A stretch of 64,000 nucleotides of DNA from Rhodamnia argentea (lineage: Eukaryota > Streptophyta > Magnoliopsida > Myrtales > Myrtaceae): positions 6,338,001-6,402,000 of the forward strand of contig NC_063152.1 in assembly GCF_020921035.1 (NCBI RefSeq), given 5' to 3'. The position numbers and the translations under genes were made by a program. The notes beneath the pieces were generated by a model. The model ran no database searches, was not told where the DNA came from, and saw only the letters and a program-made list of their open reading frames with translations. Of the stretch, positions 23,201 through 38,370 are shown piece by piece (the stretch's first letter is position 1; every line of letters starts with the position of its first letter).

Positions 23201-23616
23201 TTCCTGTCCTGTAGAACAAAGTTTCCACCATCTTAAAGCATTGCTGTGCTATTATTTGAGGGGACAGAAACATTGGTGGACCATATTATGTTCTGTTGCT
23301 CATCCACAAGCTTCAGATTCCCGTCACTGCCCATAGTTAATTTTGCAGATTAATCTGAATGGGCAAGCGGTGCATCCCTGTTGGTGACCCAGACATTCTT
23401 GGTTGGGGTCATGCTCTTGTACCATATGCCCACATATTGATTTGCTGATCCATTAGGGGTGAAGAAGCCGAGCTTGAAGATTTGACCGGAGGAGACAAGA
23501 GTTTGCTTGTGAAAGAGTGGTTCGGCTGCAGTGATGTTAAAAACTGCAGTGCTCTGATGTGCCTGAAGAGGGAAGAAGATGACCAAGGAAGAGTAGAGAC
23601 CAATCATAACTAGCAT
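20228..23616 (-). pseudogene. SRK-3: type B S-domain receptor kinase pseudogene
   Basis: All seven exons are recognisable on the minus strand. Exon 1 is 22323-23616, 1,294 bp as in SRK-2 and SRK-4, so it has no net indel, but it has in-frame stops at codons 89 (23350-23352), 128 (23233-23235) and 232 (22921-22923). Exon 2 spans 21734-22247, where a 406-bp insertion (foldback MITE plus target duplication) splits the normal 108 bp. Exon 4 lost a base near 21338, exon 5 lacks about 20 bp before the HRD loop, and exon 7 (20228-20537) is 310 bp against 306 in SRK-2. DFG and the glycine loop can still be read. No functional receptor is possible. Confidence 0.93.
21831..22226. mobile_element. Foldback MITE, family i, in SRK-3 exon 2
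   Basis: Terminal repeats GGGAAAAGTACACTAG and CTAGTGTACTTTTCCC enclose phrases with CACTTGAGTG/CACTTAAGTG cores, which run directly on the left and inverted on the right. The target duplication is GTTTTGTTTG (21821-21830 and 22227-22236). The empty site is seen in SRK-5 exon 2 near 49720. Exon arithmetic (514 observed minus 108 expected) gives exactly the insert plus a 10-bp duplication. Confidence 0.95.
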
Positions 23617-24802
23617 AGTAATCGTAGTGCGTGAATGACCACCAAAAGGAAACCTAGTGCGTTCAGGCGTGGGCTCCTTGAGAATGTTAAAAGGCTCCCA
23701 GTTCTTCACTTTTCCTTTTTGCCTGCAGGTTTGAAACGAAGACAAGATTTCTGCAAACCAAAGCGCGTTGCCACAGGTGTGAGGTCATAAGTCCTTTTGG
23801 AGATGGCTTCAAAGGCTTTGTTATTGAACAAATACGTTTTATATTGGAAGCTGATGATGCCTGTCCCAGTTCAACTGCATTCCCAATATTGCAAGAGATC
23901 ATGATGACATTGGCATTTGACCACTCAGTTTCAATTATGCCATGGCAGGTTCATTGTGGGTCAAATGGTGGCTTATAAAAAGAGAACTGTTTTGGGACAT
24001 TGGCATTCTTCTCTTGGCCGTTGTTCAAAGTTGACTAAACCCAGGACAAATAACACATGAGAGGTCGAAGTCACTTCTGATGAAAATTGGCCATATGTTT
24101 CTGTTAATGCACTAGCCCAAGCTTCTTGTTCAGTGAAGCTAAATGACTTCATACCAATTCTGTTTAAGGATCACATGGCTCCGATTTTGATCACTAGCTG
24201 ATATTAGCATTCCATTTACGCAATGCTTATCCGAATTGAATTGTTCAGTTATTCAAGCTCCTTGACACTTTCTCTTTTGTTTCCTTGTCTTAGATAACTA
24301 AGAATAATTTTATGTCTGTAACAAAGCAATCTAATTTCCACAAGGCATAGATGACTTCAATAGCAATTCTGGAGAAGATAGATCGTATCTATGAATTATC
24401 TGGAAGTACTTTTTGCTGCGCCAATGCTCATGCTTCTTATGTGGGAACCTAGTCTGTCTTTGGTAATGAATCTTTCGTTCAAAAGACCAGAAAATCATGC
24501 CTTCATAACACTACTGGTTCTGTGGTGATTACTTGGTAGTTCTTCTCAATGATACCAACAGTTCTGGCTATTCCAAATCAGAAAAATTCCTGTGTTGATT
24601 ATGTTCTGTTAAAAAAGAATATATTTCAAACCCCTACTTTGCAGCCTAAAATTCGTGTAAAAAAAGTGGAGCAGTTCATTCACCCTTTTGTTCAGGGCGG
24701 ACTAAAGCCATACTTGAATTGAATAAACACTAATATATTAGAAAACAGCATCAAAATCATCTCCAAAGCAAGCAAAATAAAAATGAAGACAAAAAATAGC
24801 AG
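23617..24802 (-). other. Spacer between SRK-4 3' end and SRK-3 start
   Basis: 23617-24060 is the SRK-3 upstream region, similar to 61631-62110 upstream of SRK-5. 24180-24802 is the type A 3' flank shared with 4886-5334 and 62640-63227. It must contain the SRK-3 promoter. No other gene is seen. Confidence 0.7.
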
Positions 24803-27818
<3,016 letters not shown>

Positions 27819-28447
27819 AATAAGGATGACGGAACGAGCCTAACGAGTTCGGTGGGTCAGTTGATCTGCACTTTCTGCAGATCAAGAGTAGATGAACAAG
27901 ATTTCCTGGGAGTCAAGAAGCCTTGGTGCTCAAGGGTGGCTGAAACACAATGGTTTTTCCAGAAGATCACACCTTCATTGACTATCCAACATGGGGTTGT
28001 TCCTAGCCGCTGTTCAAATTTGACTCTGCCCCTCAAACCATGCACCTTTTGACGAATTGGAATTGCTTGTGTGGTAACCAAGACGTCGGACCAAGTCCAA
28101 GTGTGAGAACACGGGTTAAGATACCATATGTAAATTCGGTCGAGCAGCTATAAGGTCAACTCTTTCGTATCTTTCCCGGTTTAATGATCACTTTTAAGTG
28201 AACCCTGAAAGCTTCATCGAGCCGGAAAAGATATAGAGGATGATGATACAAATAGTTGTTTCTGGTTTGATCGATATGCACTGTCATTTTTTTTTTACTT
28301 CCAATTGTTCGTGCATTGGGCGATATTATTCCTAAACTTTCAATTGTTTGAATCCATATATCCCACCAAACTTTGAGATGAGTATACTGAGGCCATATAA
28401 CTAGATGAGTTATTTTCAATCATTGAACTGTTGGGATTAGACGAAAG
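27819..28447. other. Upstream region of SRK-4
   Basis: No gene. It should contain the SRK-4 promoter and 5'UTR. I could not identify a clear TATA box. Beyond about 28448 begins a block that is repeated at 42596. Confidence 0.6.
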
Positions 28448-29084
28448 CACAACAAAGTAGAAAGTTAAAACAAGAAAGAGAAATCGAGTTTATCCGGGTT
28501 CACACTTGATTTCAAGCCACATCCAGCAAATGATTCTACTATAATTAACACATTCCACCACTTTATTACAACTCTCTATTACAAGAGAAATAGAGAATAT
28601 ATAACAATAACTATTAAAGAACCTAAGCTCAAATTACAAATAGAATACGGGCCTAAACTACTACCTTGGTGTCTTCTCATCGATGAGGAGTGTGAAGAAC
28701 ACCCCAACATGAACCTTGATCAAATTCTAACCGTATCTTGAAAGCCTGTTTTGATTGTGCTGGCGGGACTTCTAGCTCTAACCCTAATCAAAACTTGTGC
28801 CACCTTGACATCAACGTAGATTTCATGTTTTGTAACGCCCCAAAAAATTAGTTGGTAAATTATCCAAGTTTTGAAATTTGGCAATAAATAAATGAACTCT
28901 CGTGTTTTTTTATTTTTATTTTTAAAGTCGGGCTTTGATCTCAAGCGGCCCAAACCGAACGGAACCGATTTGCCCAAATTATTTGTGATTTAGGTCTAGG
29001 CCATCGATCGAACCCACAAAATTTACCCCCGATCTATTTGGGTTGGGTCAAAAAATTGCTCTAAGCATATACCTATGTCATTTT
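28448..29084. other. Non-coding start of duplicated block, left of Copia-3
   Basis: Shared with 42596-43220 (for example GTGCTGGCGGGACTTCTAGC and GGCCATCGATCGAACCC). It probably derives from an old retroelement, given the phrase ending GTAACGCCCC. I see no coding domains and cannot assign it to a family. Confidence 0.6.
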
Positions 29085-29949
29085 TGTTGAAGTTTGTTTG
29101 AAAAGCAAGCAAAAGTTGCCTTTTCTAATCCCATATAGAATAGAAGTAAGTGTGTAAATCTCTTTATTAGTTAGAAGGCTACTATAGTCTTTCAAAATAA
29201 AGAAATGGGCTAGTGGGCAAATCCCCACTAGACTAGACCCGCGTGCGGATGCGTGATTTTGACATGATTAGCACTTAGCGCGGTCGCTTGTCGAAATTGG
29301 CACTTTCAATAATTATTTTTTTTATTTTCAAAATTATAATATTAATTAACTGTTGAACTCTACCGAAATAGTGCGACTATTCATGTAGGAGTTAAAGTTA
29401 ATTTCTATTATTATTATTCTTTCGAATTTTATTGTTCTCTATGACAATGAAGAGTAGCAATTCTTCGGACTTGACAGTTTAGACATGAAGAATTGCGTCT
29501 ATTCGAGTTAGCGGTTTTAGATCTTTGAAAAGTTGCAATCTCTTTTACAAAAACTGTTTTCGAAAAATGAAAAGGTGCAATCGAATAAACTATTTTGAAC
29601 ATGAAGAGTTGCATGAGAATTAACTACTTTTTGGACGGGAAAAGGTATGTTCAATTCTCGTTATATATTCAAGTGTTCTGTTTATTTTTTACTCACTTCT
29701 TCTCTTTCAATTTTGTTCTTGAAACATAAGAGAGATATAGCCTTTCTTTCTGATTGTTTCCTAGAGAACTCTTGGAGAAATAATAGAATTGCTATCTAAT
29801 ATTCTCGCTTGAGACTCTATTGTATCATGGAGGATTTTTACCGGTAACCATTAGTAACATTGTGGGGCAAATAATTCCTTAAAGAAAGTGTTATCACACA
29901 TTAGAGTCTGATTCCTTTGTTTATCCCATTCGACCATATTTTACCAACA
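29085..29949 (+). repeat. Copia-3 5' LTR (about 865 bp)
   Basis: Starts TGTTGAAG and ends TTTTACCAACA. It matches 34914-35810 with many substitutions and small indels, for example AAAAGTTGCCTTTTCTAAT in both. Confidence 0.88.
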
Positions 29950-29974
29950 AATTTAAGGAATTGTTCATTCAACA

Positions 29975-32900
29975 ATGGAGTCAGAATCAATCAAGGTTAT
30001 GAACCAGGATATGGTGAAACTGGACTAGTTTGATGGCAATAATTTCGCTCATTGGAGATACGAGATGATGTTTCTCCTTACTGCCTTGAAAATTTCCTAT
30101 ATCCTCGACCCCACTTTGATCCCTATAAAGGATCCGGCGCCTACCACTGAAGGAGGAGAGCCTAGTATAGAAGATGTTGAGAGGGTCAACAAAGAGAGGA
30201 AGAAACATGAAGAGGACGAATTGCTTTATCGAGGCCATATACTAAACACGTTATCCGATCATCTCTATGACTTGTTCACCGAGATGAAGTCTACTAGAGA
30301 AATATGGAATGCACGTGACTTCAAGTATAAAGTGGAGGAGCAAGGTACGAACAAATATCTGATTGCTAAGTATTTTGACTTCAAGTTCGTTGATACTAAA
30401 CCCTTGTTGGAGCAAGTCCACGAACTGCAAGTACTAGTCAATAAAATTTGTGCTCTCAAGATAAATATTTCGGAATATTTTCAAACGAAGCAATTATTGC
30501 AAAATTACCTTCAAGTAGGAAAGATTATGTAAAAAGGATGTTGCATAAATCTGAAAACATCACTTTGGATCAAATTTAGAAACATCTTCGCATTGAGGAA
30601 GAGTCATGTTTATGTGATAAATCTGTTTTTTATGATACCAAAGTGAATTCTATGGAAGGAAATGGATTTCAATCCAAAAACCACCAGAACTTAAAACGCA
30701 AGAGAAGGCAGAATTTTAAGAAGCCGCAAAAGAAGAAAAATAGTTGCTGCTTTGTTTGTGGCAAGGAGGGTCACTATGCAAAGGAGTGCAGACACCACCG
30801 CAAGAGCACATTCAAGGACAAGAACATTTCAATAGTGAAGGCAGATGCAAACATGGTTGAAGAGAACTACGTGGCCATGGTTTCAACCAAGTTTTCGAAA
30901 ATGAAAATTTCTGAGAAATTCATGATTCCGTAAACATGATTTCTGAAGTCAATTCTGCCACCGTCGAATGTCGATTCTAGTGCAATTGTGCAGATATGCA
31001 AGGATCAATCAATGTTCAAACACTTTGAAGAGATTGTTGAAGTGCATCTTCAAGAGGTTGAGACGGAAAATAATGCTCTTGTAAAAGTTGTTGGCAAAGG
31101 CACAGTCATTTTAGACTTTACTTTCGGAAAGAAGGTTTCCCTTCTTAATATACTATTTGTACCCGAAATCAGGAGAAATCTGATTTATGTTGATTTGCTT
31201 TATAAAATGGTGTTTTGGGTTTTGTTTGAATCTAGAATGGGCTGTTTTGGGAAAGGGTTATGCCAATGAAAGCATGTATCAACTAAGTATTAATAATAAT
31301 ATCGTGTCTTCTGCTTATATTGTTGATTCTTCTCATTTATGGCATAATAAATTAGTGCATTTAAATTTTCGCTATTTACAAAACATGAAAAAGTAAGACT
31401 TGATAAACTTTAATGGCAAATTTAATAAATATGAAATCTGACTAAGTCCAAATTAATAAAGAAATCATTTCCTAGTGTTAAGAGAAATACAAATTTACTA
31501 GATTTGGTCCATAGTGACATTTGCGAATTCAATAGCATGTTAACAAGTGGTGGTAAAAGGTATTTCATTACCTTTTTAGATGATTGCAATAGGTATTTAT
31601 ATGTCTATCTCCTAAGATCAAAGGATGAAGCATTTGCTATGTTTAAGAAATATAAGGATGAAGTGGAAAATCAATTAGAAAGGAAAATTAAAGTTCTTCA
31701 TTCAAACAGAGGAGGAGAATATTTCCTAAATGATTTTTCAGCCTTTTGTGAAGAACATGGTATTATTCATCAAACTTCAGCACCATGTACTCCACAACAA
31801 AATGGTTTGGCTGAAAGAAAGAATAGGTCTTTAGGAGAAATGATCAATTGTATGCTCTCGAACTAGAAGCTACCAATTAATCTTTGGGGAGAGGCAGTGC
31901 TTACTACATGTGACATTCATAATAGAATACCATCCACAAGAAATAACACTAACCCTTATGAATTGTGGAAAGGTAGAAAACCAAACCTGTCATATCTTAA
32001 AGTGTGGGGGTGTTTGACATACTATAGAGTAACTGATCCTAAAAGGACAAAACTTGGTCCTAGAGCCATAAAAAGTGTCTTTATTGGATATGCTGAGAAA
32101 AGTAAAGCTTATAGGCTTCGAGTCAAACGTCGTTGTAGAATCAAGAGATGTTGAATTCTTTGAGAATAAATGTTCTACGGATTCTAAAATTATTGAGAAT
32201 AATGCTCAAATGCAAGATACGAATAATTCAACATCCATAGAAGCACTCATAGATTCTCATAAGACAATAACAAATGATTCTGAATATATGATTGAAATTA
32301 GGAGAAGTACTAGAGCAAGAAAAGAGAAGGATTTTGGTCTAGACTTTATTACTCTTTTTTTTTTTTATCGAAAGAGACAGAGATAATAACGTGATAAATA
32401 AATACTCATTAGTATTAAATGTAGAAGACGATCCTAAAATTTTTGATGATGCTACGTCTTCTAGAAATGCTTCTTTTTGGAAAGAAGCAATAGTTGATGA
32501 AATGGACTCAATTATGTCCAATAATACTTGGGTATTAGCAGACTTACCAAAATTATCTAAGCAAATTCGGTGCAAATGGGTTTTCAAGAGAAAATACAAT
32601 TTTGATGGTTCTATCCAAGCTTTTAAGGCTAGATTAGTAGCTAAAGGTTATAGACAAAAGGAAGGAATGGATTATTTTGATGCGTATGCTCCTGTAGCAC
32701 GTATAACATCTATTCAAATTCTTTTTGCTTTAGCATCCATTTATGACCTTTGCGTTCATCAAATGGATTTCAAGACTACTTTCTTAAATGGATATTTAAA
32801 TAAGGAAATTTACATGGAACAATCAGAGGGTTTCGTTCTTCCTAGAAATGAGAGGAAACTATGTAAATTAGTTAAATCTCTTTACGGACTTAAGCAAGTC

Positions 32901-34321
32901 TTGAAGCAGTGGCATGAGAAATTTGATTTAGTCATATTGTCCAATGGTTTCAAGCTAATAGTGCTGATAAGTGTATTCATTCTAAATTCACTAAAGATTA
33001 TGGAGTTTTAGTCCGCTTGTACATAGATGATATGCTTATCTTTGGAACTAATATGATTGGAGTCATTGAGACCAAGAAGTATCTAACTTCAAACTTTAAA
33101 ATGAAAGATTTGGGTGAAGTAGATACTATCTTAGGTATTAAAGTTAAAAAGCATAGTGGGGGTTATTCTTTGAGTCAATATAACTACGTTGAAAAGATGT
33201 TAAGTAAATTTGAACATCTTGATTTCAAAGAAATGAGTACTCCGTTTGATACTAGTATTAAATTGAATTATAATCATGGTAGAGTAGTAGCACAACTTGA
33301 ATATGCGAGTGCTATAGAGTCTTTAATGTATGCAATGCATTGGACTATACTTGATATTGCTTTTTCCATGTGTAAGTTGAGTAGATACACGGGAAAAGTA
33401 CACTAGAAGTGCCATAACTTTTGTCCGGTGTTCACTTGAGTGCCATTACTTTTAAAAATCGTTCACTTGAGTGACATGTTGACGTGGCAGCCGGAAAAGC
33501 TAACGTGGCAGCCTGAAATCTGATGTGGCACGCTGGAAAAGTTCTTGTAGCACACGCGGAAAGTTACCGTAGCACGCCGAAAAGCCGACGTGGCATGCGC
33601 GGAAAAGTTACTGTAGCACTCAAGTGAACGATTTTGCTCCTACGTAGCACTCAAGTGAACTATTTTTGAAAGTTATGGTACTTAAGTGAACGTTTTGAAA
33701 GTTATAGCACTCAAGTGAACGCCGTACACAAGTTATGACACTTCTAGTGTACTTTTCCCATAGATACACCAGTAATCCAAGTATAGAACATCGGAATACT
33801 GTCACAAAAAATTTGGGATTATTCTATAGTAATTATCCGGCTGTATTAGAAGGATACACCAATGCTAGTTGGATTTCTAGTGTGAGAGATAAACATTCCA
33901 CTTCTAGATGGATCTTCACGTTAGGTGGATATATTGTTTCTTGAGCAAGCAAGAAACAAACATGCATAACTCACTCAACTATGGAATCTGAATTTATTGC
34001 TTTAGCAGCAAGTGGAAAAGAGGCTGAATGGATAAGAAATTTGTTGATAGACATCAACTTATGGCCTAGTCCTATGCCTCCCATTTCTATTCACTATGAT
34101 AGTCAAGCTACTTTAGCAAACCCTTATAGTAGCATTTATAATGGTAAGTCTAGACAAATCAGTCTAAGACATGAATACGCGAAACAATTTGTTCAAGAAG
34201 GTACCAAAAAAATTGTTTACGTGAGGTCTAGCAAGAATTTGGAGGATCCCTGTACAAAGGTTCTTCCAAGAGATATGGTAAAGGTGACCTCAAAAGAAAT
34301 GAGACTGAAACCCTTTGATTA
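29975..34321 (+). pseudogene. Copia-3 gag-pol remnant
   Basis: Gag starts at ATG 29975 and is soon interrupted by TAG (about 30026). An intact CCHC knuckle (CFVCGKEGHYAKEC) lies near 30755-30800. Protease keeps only DSS in place of DSG (about 30973). Integrase (31504-31866) shows HSD and PQQNGLAERKNR, but the second catalytic Asp reads Asn (LHSNRGGEY). Reverse transcriptase runs from 32391 with SLYGLKQ, has a frameshift near 32960, and continues from 33017 with an intact YIDD box. The MITE at 33391-33760 separates it from the rest, then RNase H follows (ESEFIALAASGKEAEW; VYVRSSKNL) to the stop at 34320. Confidence 0.9.
33391..33760. mobile_element. Foldback MITE, family i, inside Copia-3 reverse transcriptase
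   Basis: Ends GGGAAAAGTACACTAG and CTAGTGTACTTTTCCC. It is flanked by the 9-bp duplication TAGATACAC (33382-33390 and 33761-33769). If the extra A at 33760 is counted with the flank, the duplication is 10 bp with one mismatch. It splits the coding sequence just after LCKLSRYT. Confidence 0.95.
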
Positions 34322-34913
34322 AAAATACTAGTAATGGTAACCGGACTTGATACTAGCACATCACTAGTTATAAGGTTTAATGGGTAAAAACAAGTTCTTG
34401 AAAGTGATTATTTGATACTAACATTAGCCCATACATGAGAACTTAGTATCGTCTGTTAAGTTTTAGAGGCTGAGTTATACTCTTAATGAAGTATAATACG
34501 ATTTAGTAGCGTGTTTATTAGTAACAGAAGCATGTGGTAATACTTCACCTATATGTGCTTAGAAGAGGTGCTGCTTCTTACTAAAGTTGGGGTTACTTTC
34601 TAAAGAGCTCATGAAACAGGAACAAGCAAAAAGCCATAATAGTGCTGAGTAATTATGAACTTCTTGCTGAAAAAAGACATTAGTATATGTGTGGTATGTC
34701 CGATTCTATTATTTAGAATAAAAAATTTAAACCCAAGCTACTTGTAACTTTGATAGAATTTTGAGATATTTGTACAAAATAAAGGTTTAACTCGAAAGAG
34801 ACCTTTATGTAGGTATGTTAATCTCATGGAAACATTGGCTGTATTTTTTGAGAAATTTTAATTTTGTGAGGAATTTTATTTTGTGATTTTGTTTTACAAG
34901 CAAAGTTGGGGAT
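34322..34913 (+). other. Copia-3 untranslated region before the 3' LTR
   Basis: AT-rich, non-coding, ending in GTTGGGGATTA beside the LTR, a short purine-rich tract. A diverged equivalent lies at 40230-40786 and 45500-46056 in the copia remnants of the duplicated blocks. Confidence 0.7.
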
Positions 34914-35810
34914 TATTGAAGTTTTTTTTTTTTAAACAAAGAAAAGTTGCCTTTTCTAATTCCACATAGGATAGAAAGAAGAGTGCAGATCTTTTTGTAA
35001 GTTAAAAGGCCACTATGATCTTTTAAAATAAAGAAATGAGCAAGTGGGCTAATCCCCACTATACCCGTGTGCGGGTGTACGTGTGATTGCACGATTTTGA
35101 CGCGATTATTAGATACACTTAGCACTTAGCGCGGTCACGGTCGCGGTTCGGAATTGGCCCTATTAAGCTATTATTTTTTTAAAATTTTCAAAATTATAAT
35201 ATTAATTAACTGTTGAACTCTATCGAAACAGTGTAACTATTCATGTAAGAGTTAAAGTTAATTTCTATTATATCATTATTCTTTCAAATTTTAATATTCT
35301 CTTAGACAATGAAGAGTTGCAATTCTTTGGACTTGACAATTTAGACATGAAGAATTGCGTCCGTTCGAGTTAGCAATTTTAGATCTTTGAAAAGTTGCAA
35401 TCTCTCTTACAAAAACTGTTTTCGAAATATGAAAAGGTACGATCAAATAAACTGTTTTGAACACGAAGAGCTGCATGAGAATTAACTACATTTCGGACGG
35501 GAAAAGGTGTGTTCAATTCTCGTTATATATTCAAGTGTTCTGTTCATTTTTTACTTACTTCTTCTCTTTCAATTTCGTTCTTGAAACAGAAGAGAAATAC
35601 GGCCTTCCTTTCTTATTGTTTCTTGGAGAGTATCGGAGAAATATTAGAATTGCTATATAATATTCTCGCTTGAGTCTCTATTGTATTTTGGAGGATTTTT
35701 GCCGGTAACCATTAGCAACGTTGTGGGGTAAATAATTCTTTAAAGAAAGTGCCATTACACCTCGGAGCATGATTTCTTTGTTCATCCCATTCGACCATAT
35801 TTTACCAATG
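34914..35810 (+). repeat. Copia-3 3' LTR (about 897 bp)
   Basis: Starts TATTGAAG, with one change from TGTTGAAG, and ends near TTTTACCAATG. It pairs with 29085-29949. The terminal CA appears mutated. Confidence 0.85.
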
Positions 35811-36006
35811 ACTTTTTTGTCAGAAATGTATATACGTTTATATGTTCATCAGCTAATATATTAGTGTGCGTTTGCTTCTTGACATTGGGAGCTCGAGTTA
35901 GTCGACATGTGCCATTGAGCGACCATATAAATCCCATCTTCGACAGAGGGGCTTCGACCAGACCATGACACCGACAAGAGAAATCCTTAGGGCTTAGAAC
36001 ACAAAT
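35811..36006. other. Duplicated-block segment between Copia-3 and the solo LTR
   Basis: Matches 43220-43410 (CTTGACATTGGGAGCTCGAG). The last about 20 bp are the left end of a family iii foldback element that continues after the solo LTR at 37986. No gene. Confidence 0.75.
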
Positions 36007-37985
36007 TGTAAAAACCGCTTTCCTTGACTAGGTCAAAGAGATGGTGGGACCCATCTTCAAAACAAAATGGAGACGGTTGAAAAGTAAAGAAAAGTAAAAA
36101 AAAAAAATTTGTTGAAAAGTCAATAAAGAAAGAGAAAAGTGCACATTCTTAAAGTGAGAAGAAGGGAACAGAATGCAAAGAGAGAGAGAAAATGCGAACA
36201 TAAAGGGAAAGAGGAGGAAGGAAAGAAGAAAAAAAGGGGAAGAAGAGAAGATGGGTTTCGCATGCATGCCACGGGGGCGTTGCCATGTCTAATCAACTAC
36301 GATAAGTGCTCGCATCCTAGGTTCATCTAATCGGAGTAATATTTCGGGTTTGGGCTCAAATTTCGAAGTCTAGTGAAATTCAAGTTGCGAAGTCCAATTT
36401 TTGAGTTGTTGAGTTGTGGGATATCATGAAAAGTGTGAATTATGGTTTTGTAGAGATGTGGGTTTGATGAGAGTAGATTTGGGGCGACGGTTTGATCGGA
36501 GCGAGAATTTAAGGGTTTCGTGTTGCAGACCGATTGAATAATTGCTTTGATTGTGCAATTTGTTGGTGCGTATAAATTATTTTGTCAGCATTTAAGCAGA
36601 GTTTAGCCAATTCATAGTTGTTGATAGTATTTTGCTTAGTTTTGAGGTTGATTCTTATTTAATTGTTAGGGTTACGAGATCGATGGCTCATTTAGCTGCA
36701 GGTCGTTGGTTTTGGGTATTTCCAAGTGAGTAGTGTTATCTCTTCTTTGAGTTTGTAAACTCATATTTCAAAAGCTATGTGGATTAAATATGTTATGAGT
36801 TATGAAATAGCATTTTTATTGCATAAAAATATGGATCGATCATTTACTACTTCTTGGCCATTTACGAATAATTTAGAAAACGTGTTATGCAACGTATTAT
36901 GAAGAAATATATATGTGTGTGTGTGTGTGTGTATCGCCTTGTGAACTGGTTTATGAAATGAGTTCTGAGATGATTTGAGAAACGTTTTGTGAAAAAGGTT
37001 ACGGAAGATTATATGACTAGTTCTACAAAATGATTTGAGAAATACTTTATCGTAAGTATTTATAGCGGATGAGTTTTCTTTGTGGAAGGATTATGAGTTT
37101 TGGTTTGTGAGCCCAATTGATGATATCTATTTGATTTGGCTTTGTGGTTTTGGAGGATACTGTTGTTAGTTTGTTGGTGCTCAATATCGCTGTGAACCCA
37201 TTGAGGAGTTTGTGGGTATGCGTACCGATTTTAGGATATATCCTTGTGGGCCGAGTCACCGGCATTGTAGGTGGAGACCTTGCTAAGGGGGGAATCTTGG
37301 TCGCCTTTTGTCACGGGTGTTATGTGTGACCACAATTAGATTCTCGAGCACGAGATTGGTCAATGGATGGACCATTGGCACGTGTTTTTGACGAGATTGG
37401 TCAATGGAATAGACCGCTGATGTTTTGTGTTGATATTACTGAAGGAATTAGTTTGTTGTAAACATAAAAGTGTTTGACCTAATACATATGCTATATTGAA
37501 AATTTCTAATAAGTATGTAGTTTTGTGGAAAATATAATATGTATTTGCCATTGTATGTATACGACCTGTGGTATCTGAGAATAATGAGTATTGTAGTGTT
37601 TTACTACTCACGTGAACGCTTTCTTTATTGTGTAATTCATTGTACTTTTTGATCGTATGCGTACAAATATTTGCTCGAAGTGAATAGCTTATATTCGAAG
37701 TTGTACGTATATAATGAATTGGACTATTGAGTTTCATTATAGTTTGCAAATAGGCATAGTGGATGCTTGATGCGCTTAGAAGATATACGCACTATGCACT
37801 GAGCTATGGTTGCTCACCCCTCTTTTACTCCAATCTTTCCAAGTTTCCCGATTAGCAGCCAATAGAGCGAGAGCGATACGATGGGGACTTTGATAGTTGG
37901 ATTTTAGGTGGTTTGAGGCTACTTCCTTAGTGCAGAAGGACGGTTGTGTCATTTCCCCCATACTTGATGGATTCGGGGTGTGACA
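36007..37985. mobile_element. Solo LTR (1,979 bp) with CAAAT target duplication
   Basis: Begins TGTAAAAACCG and ends GGGGTGTGACA. It is flanked by CAAAT at 36002-36006 and 37986-37990. Copy 2 of the block shows the empty site with a single CAAAT near 43405. It contains a purine-rich run (36170-36250) and a TG microsatellite, but no coding domain. Element family and orientation are uncertain. Confidence 0.9.
36912..36934 (+). repeat. TG dinucleotide microsatellite
   Basis: About eleven TG units lie inside the solo LTR, preceded by ATATA. Confidence 0.9.
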
Positions 37986-38370
37986 CAAATGATCCTCGAA
38001 TTTTGGCCGAATTGCAATGTGGTATCTAAATTTTTAATTTGTTCAATTTGGTCCTTGAACTTTACCCTAATGTGTAATGTGGTATATGAAATTTAGGTAC
38101 ATGTTCAATTTAGTTCCTAGGCTATATGAAAATGTTCAATATTGCCCTTCTATTAATTCAAGCTCGGGGACAACATTGAATATTTCATACATTTTAGGGA
38201 TGAAATTGAACATGCACCGAAAGTTTAGGGACCACATCAAACTATTTAAAATTTTAGGGACGACATTCACATTCTGCTAAAGTTCGGGGACTACATTGAG
38301 CAAATTAAAAGTTTAAGGACCACATTGCACATTGGGGCAAAGTTCAAGGACGATTTGTATAATTTTCCCA
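37986..38370. mobile_element. Foldback MITE, family iii, copy 1 (right part)
   Basis: Phrases of the type TTTGGTCCTTGAACTTTA appear in one orientation on the left and inverted on the right (GCAAAGTTCAAGGACGA), ending ATTTTCCC. The left tip lies before the solo LTR at about 35985-36006. It corresponds to 43392-43796 in copy 2. Confidence 0.8.

Larger units (their letters stand above)
29085..35810 (+). mobile_element. Copia-3: complete but dead Ty1/copia element
   Basis: Two LTRs flank gag, protease, integrase, reverse transcriptase and RNase H in copia order on the plus strand. The empty site is visible in copy 2 of the block (near 43210-43225, a T-rich stretch), so the target duplication is blurred by poly-T. 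A 370-bp MITE has inserted in its reverse transcriptase. No Met-tRNA primer-binding site follows the left LTR; a different primer or a mutated site is possible. Confidence 0.92.

Noticed and set aside
37047..37749. Minus-strand ORFs in the solo LTR at 36007
   Set aside because: Within an LTR, no domain, no neighbouring gene structure.
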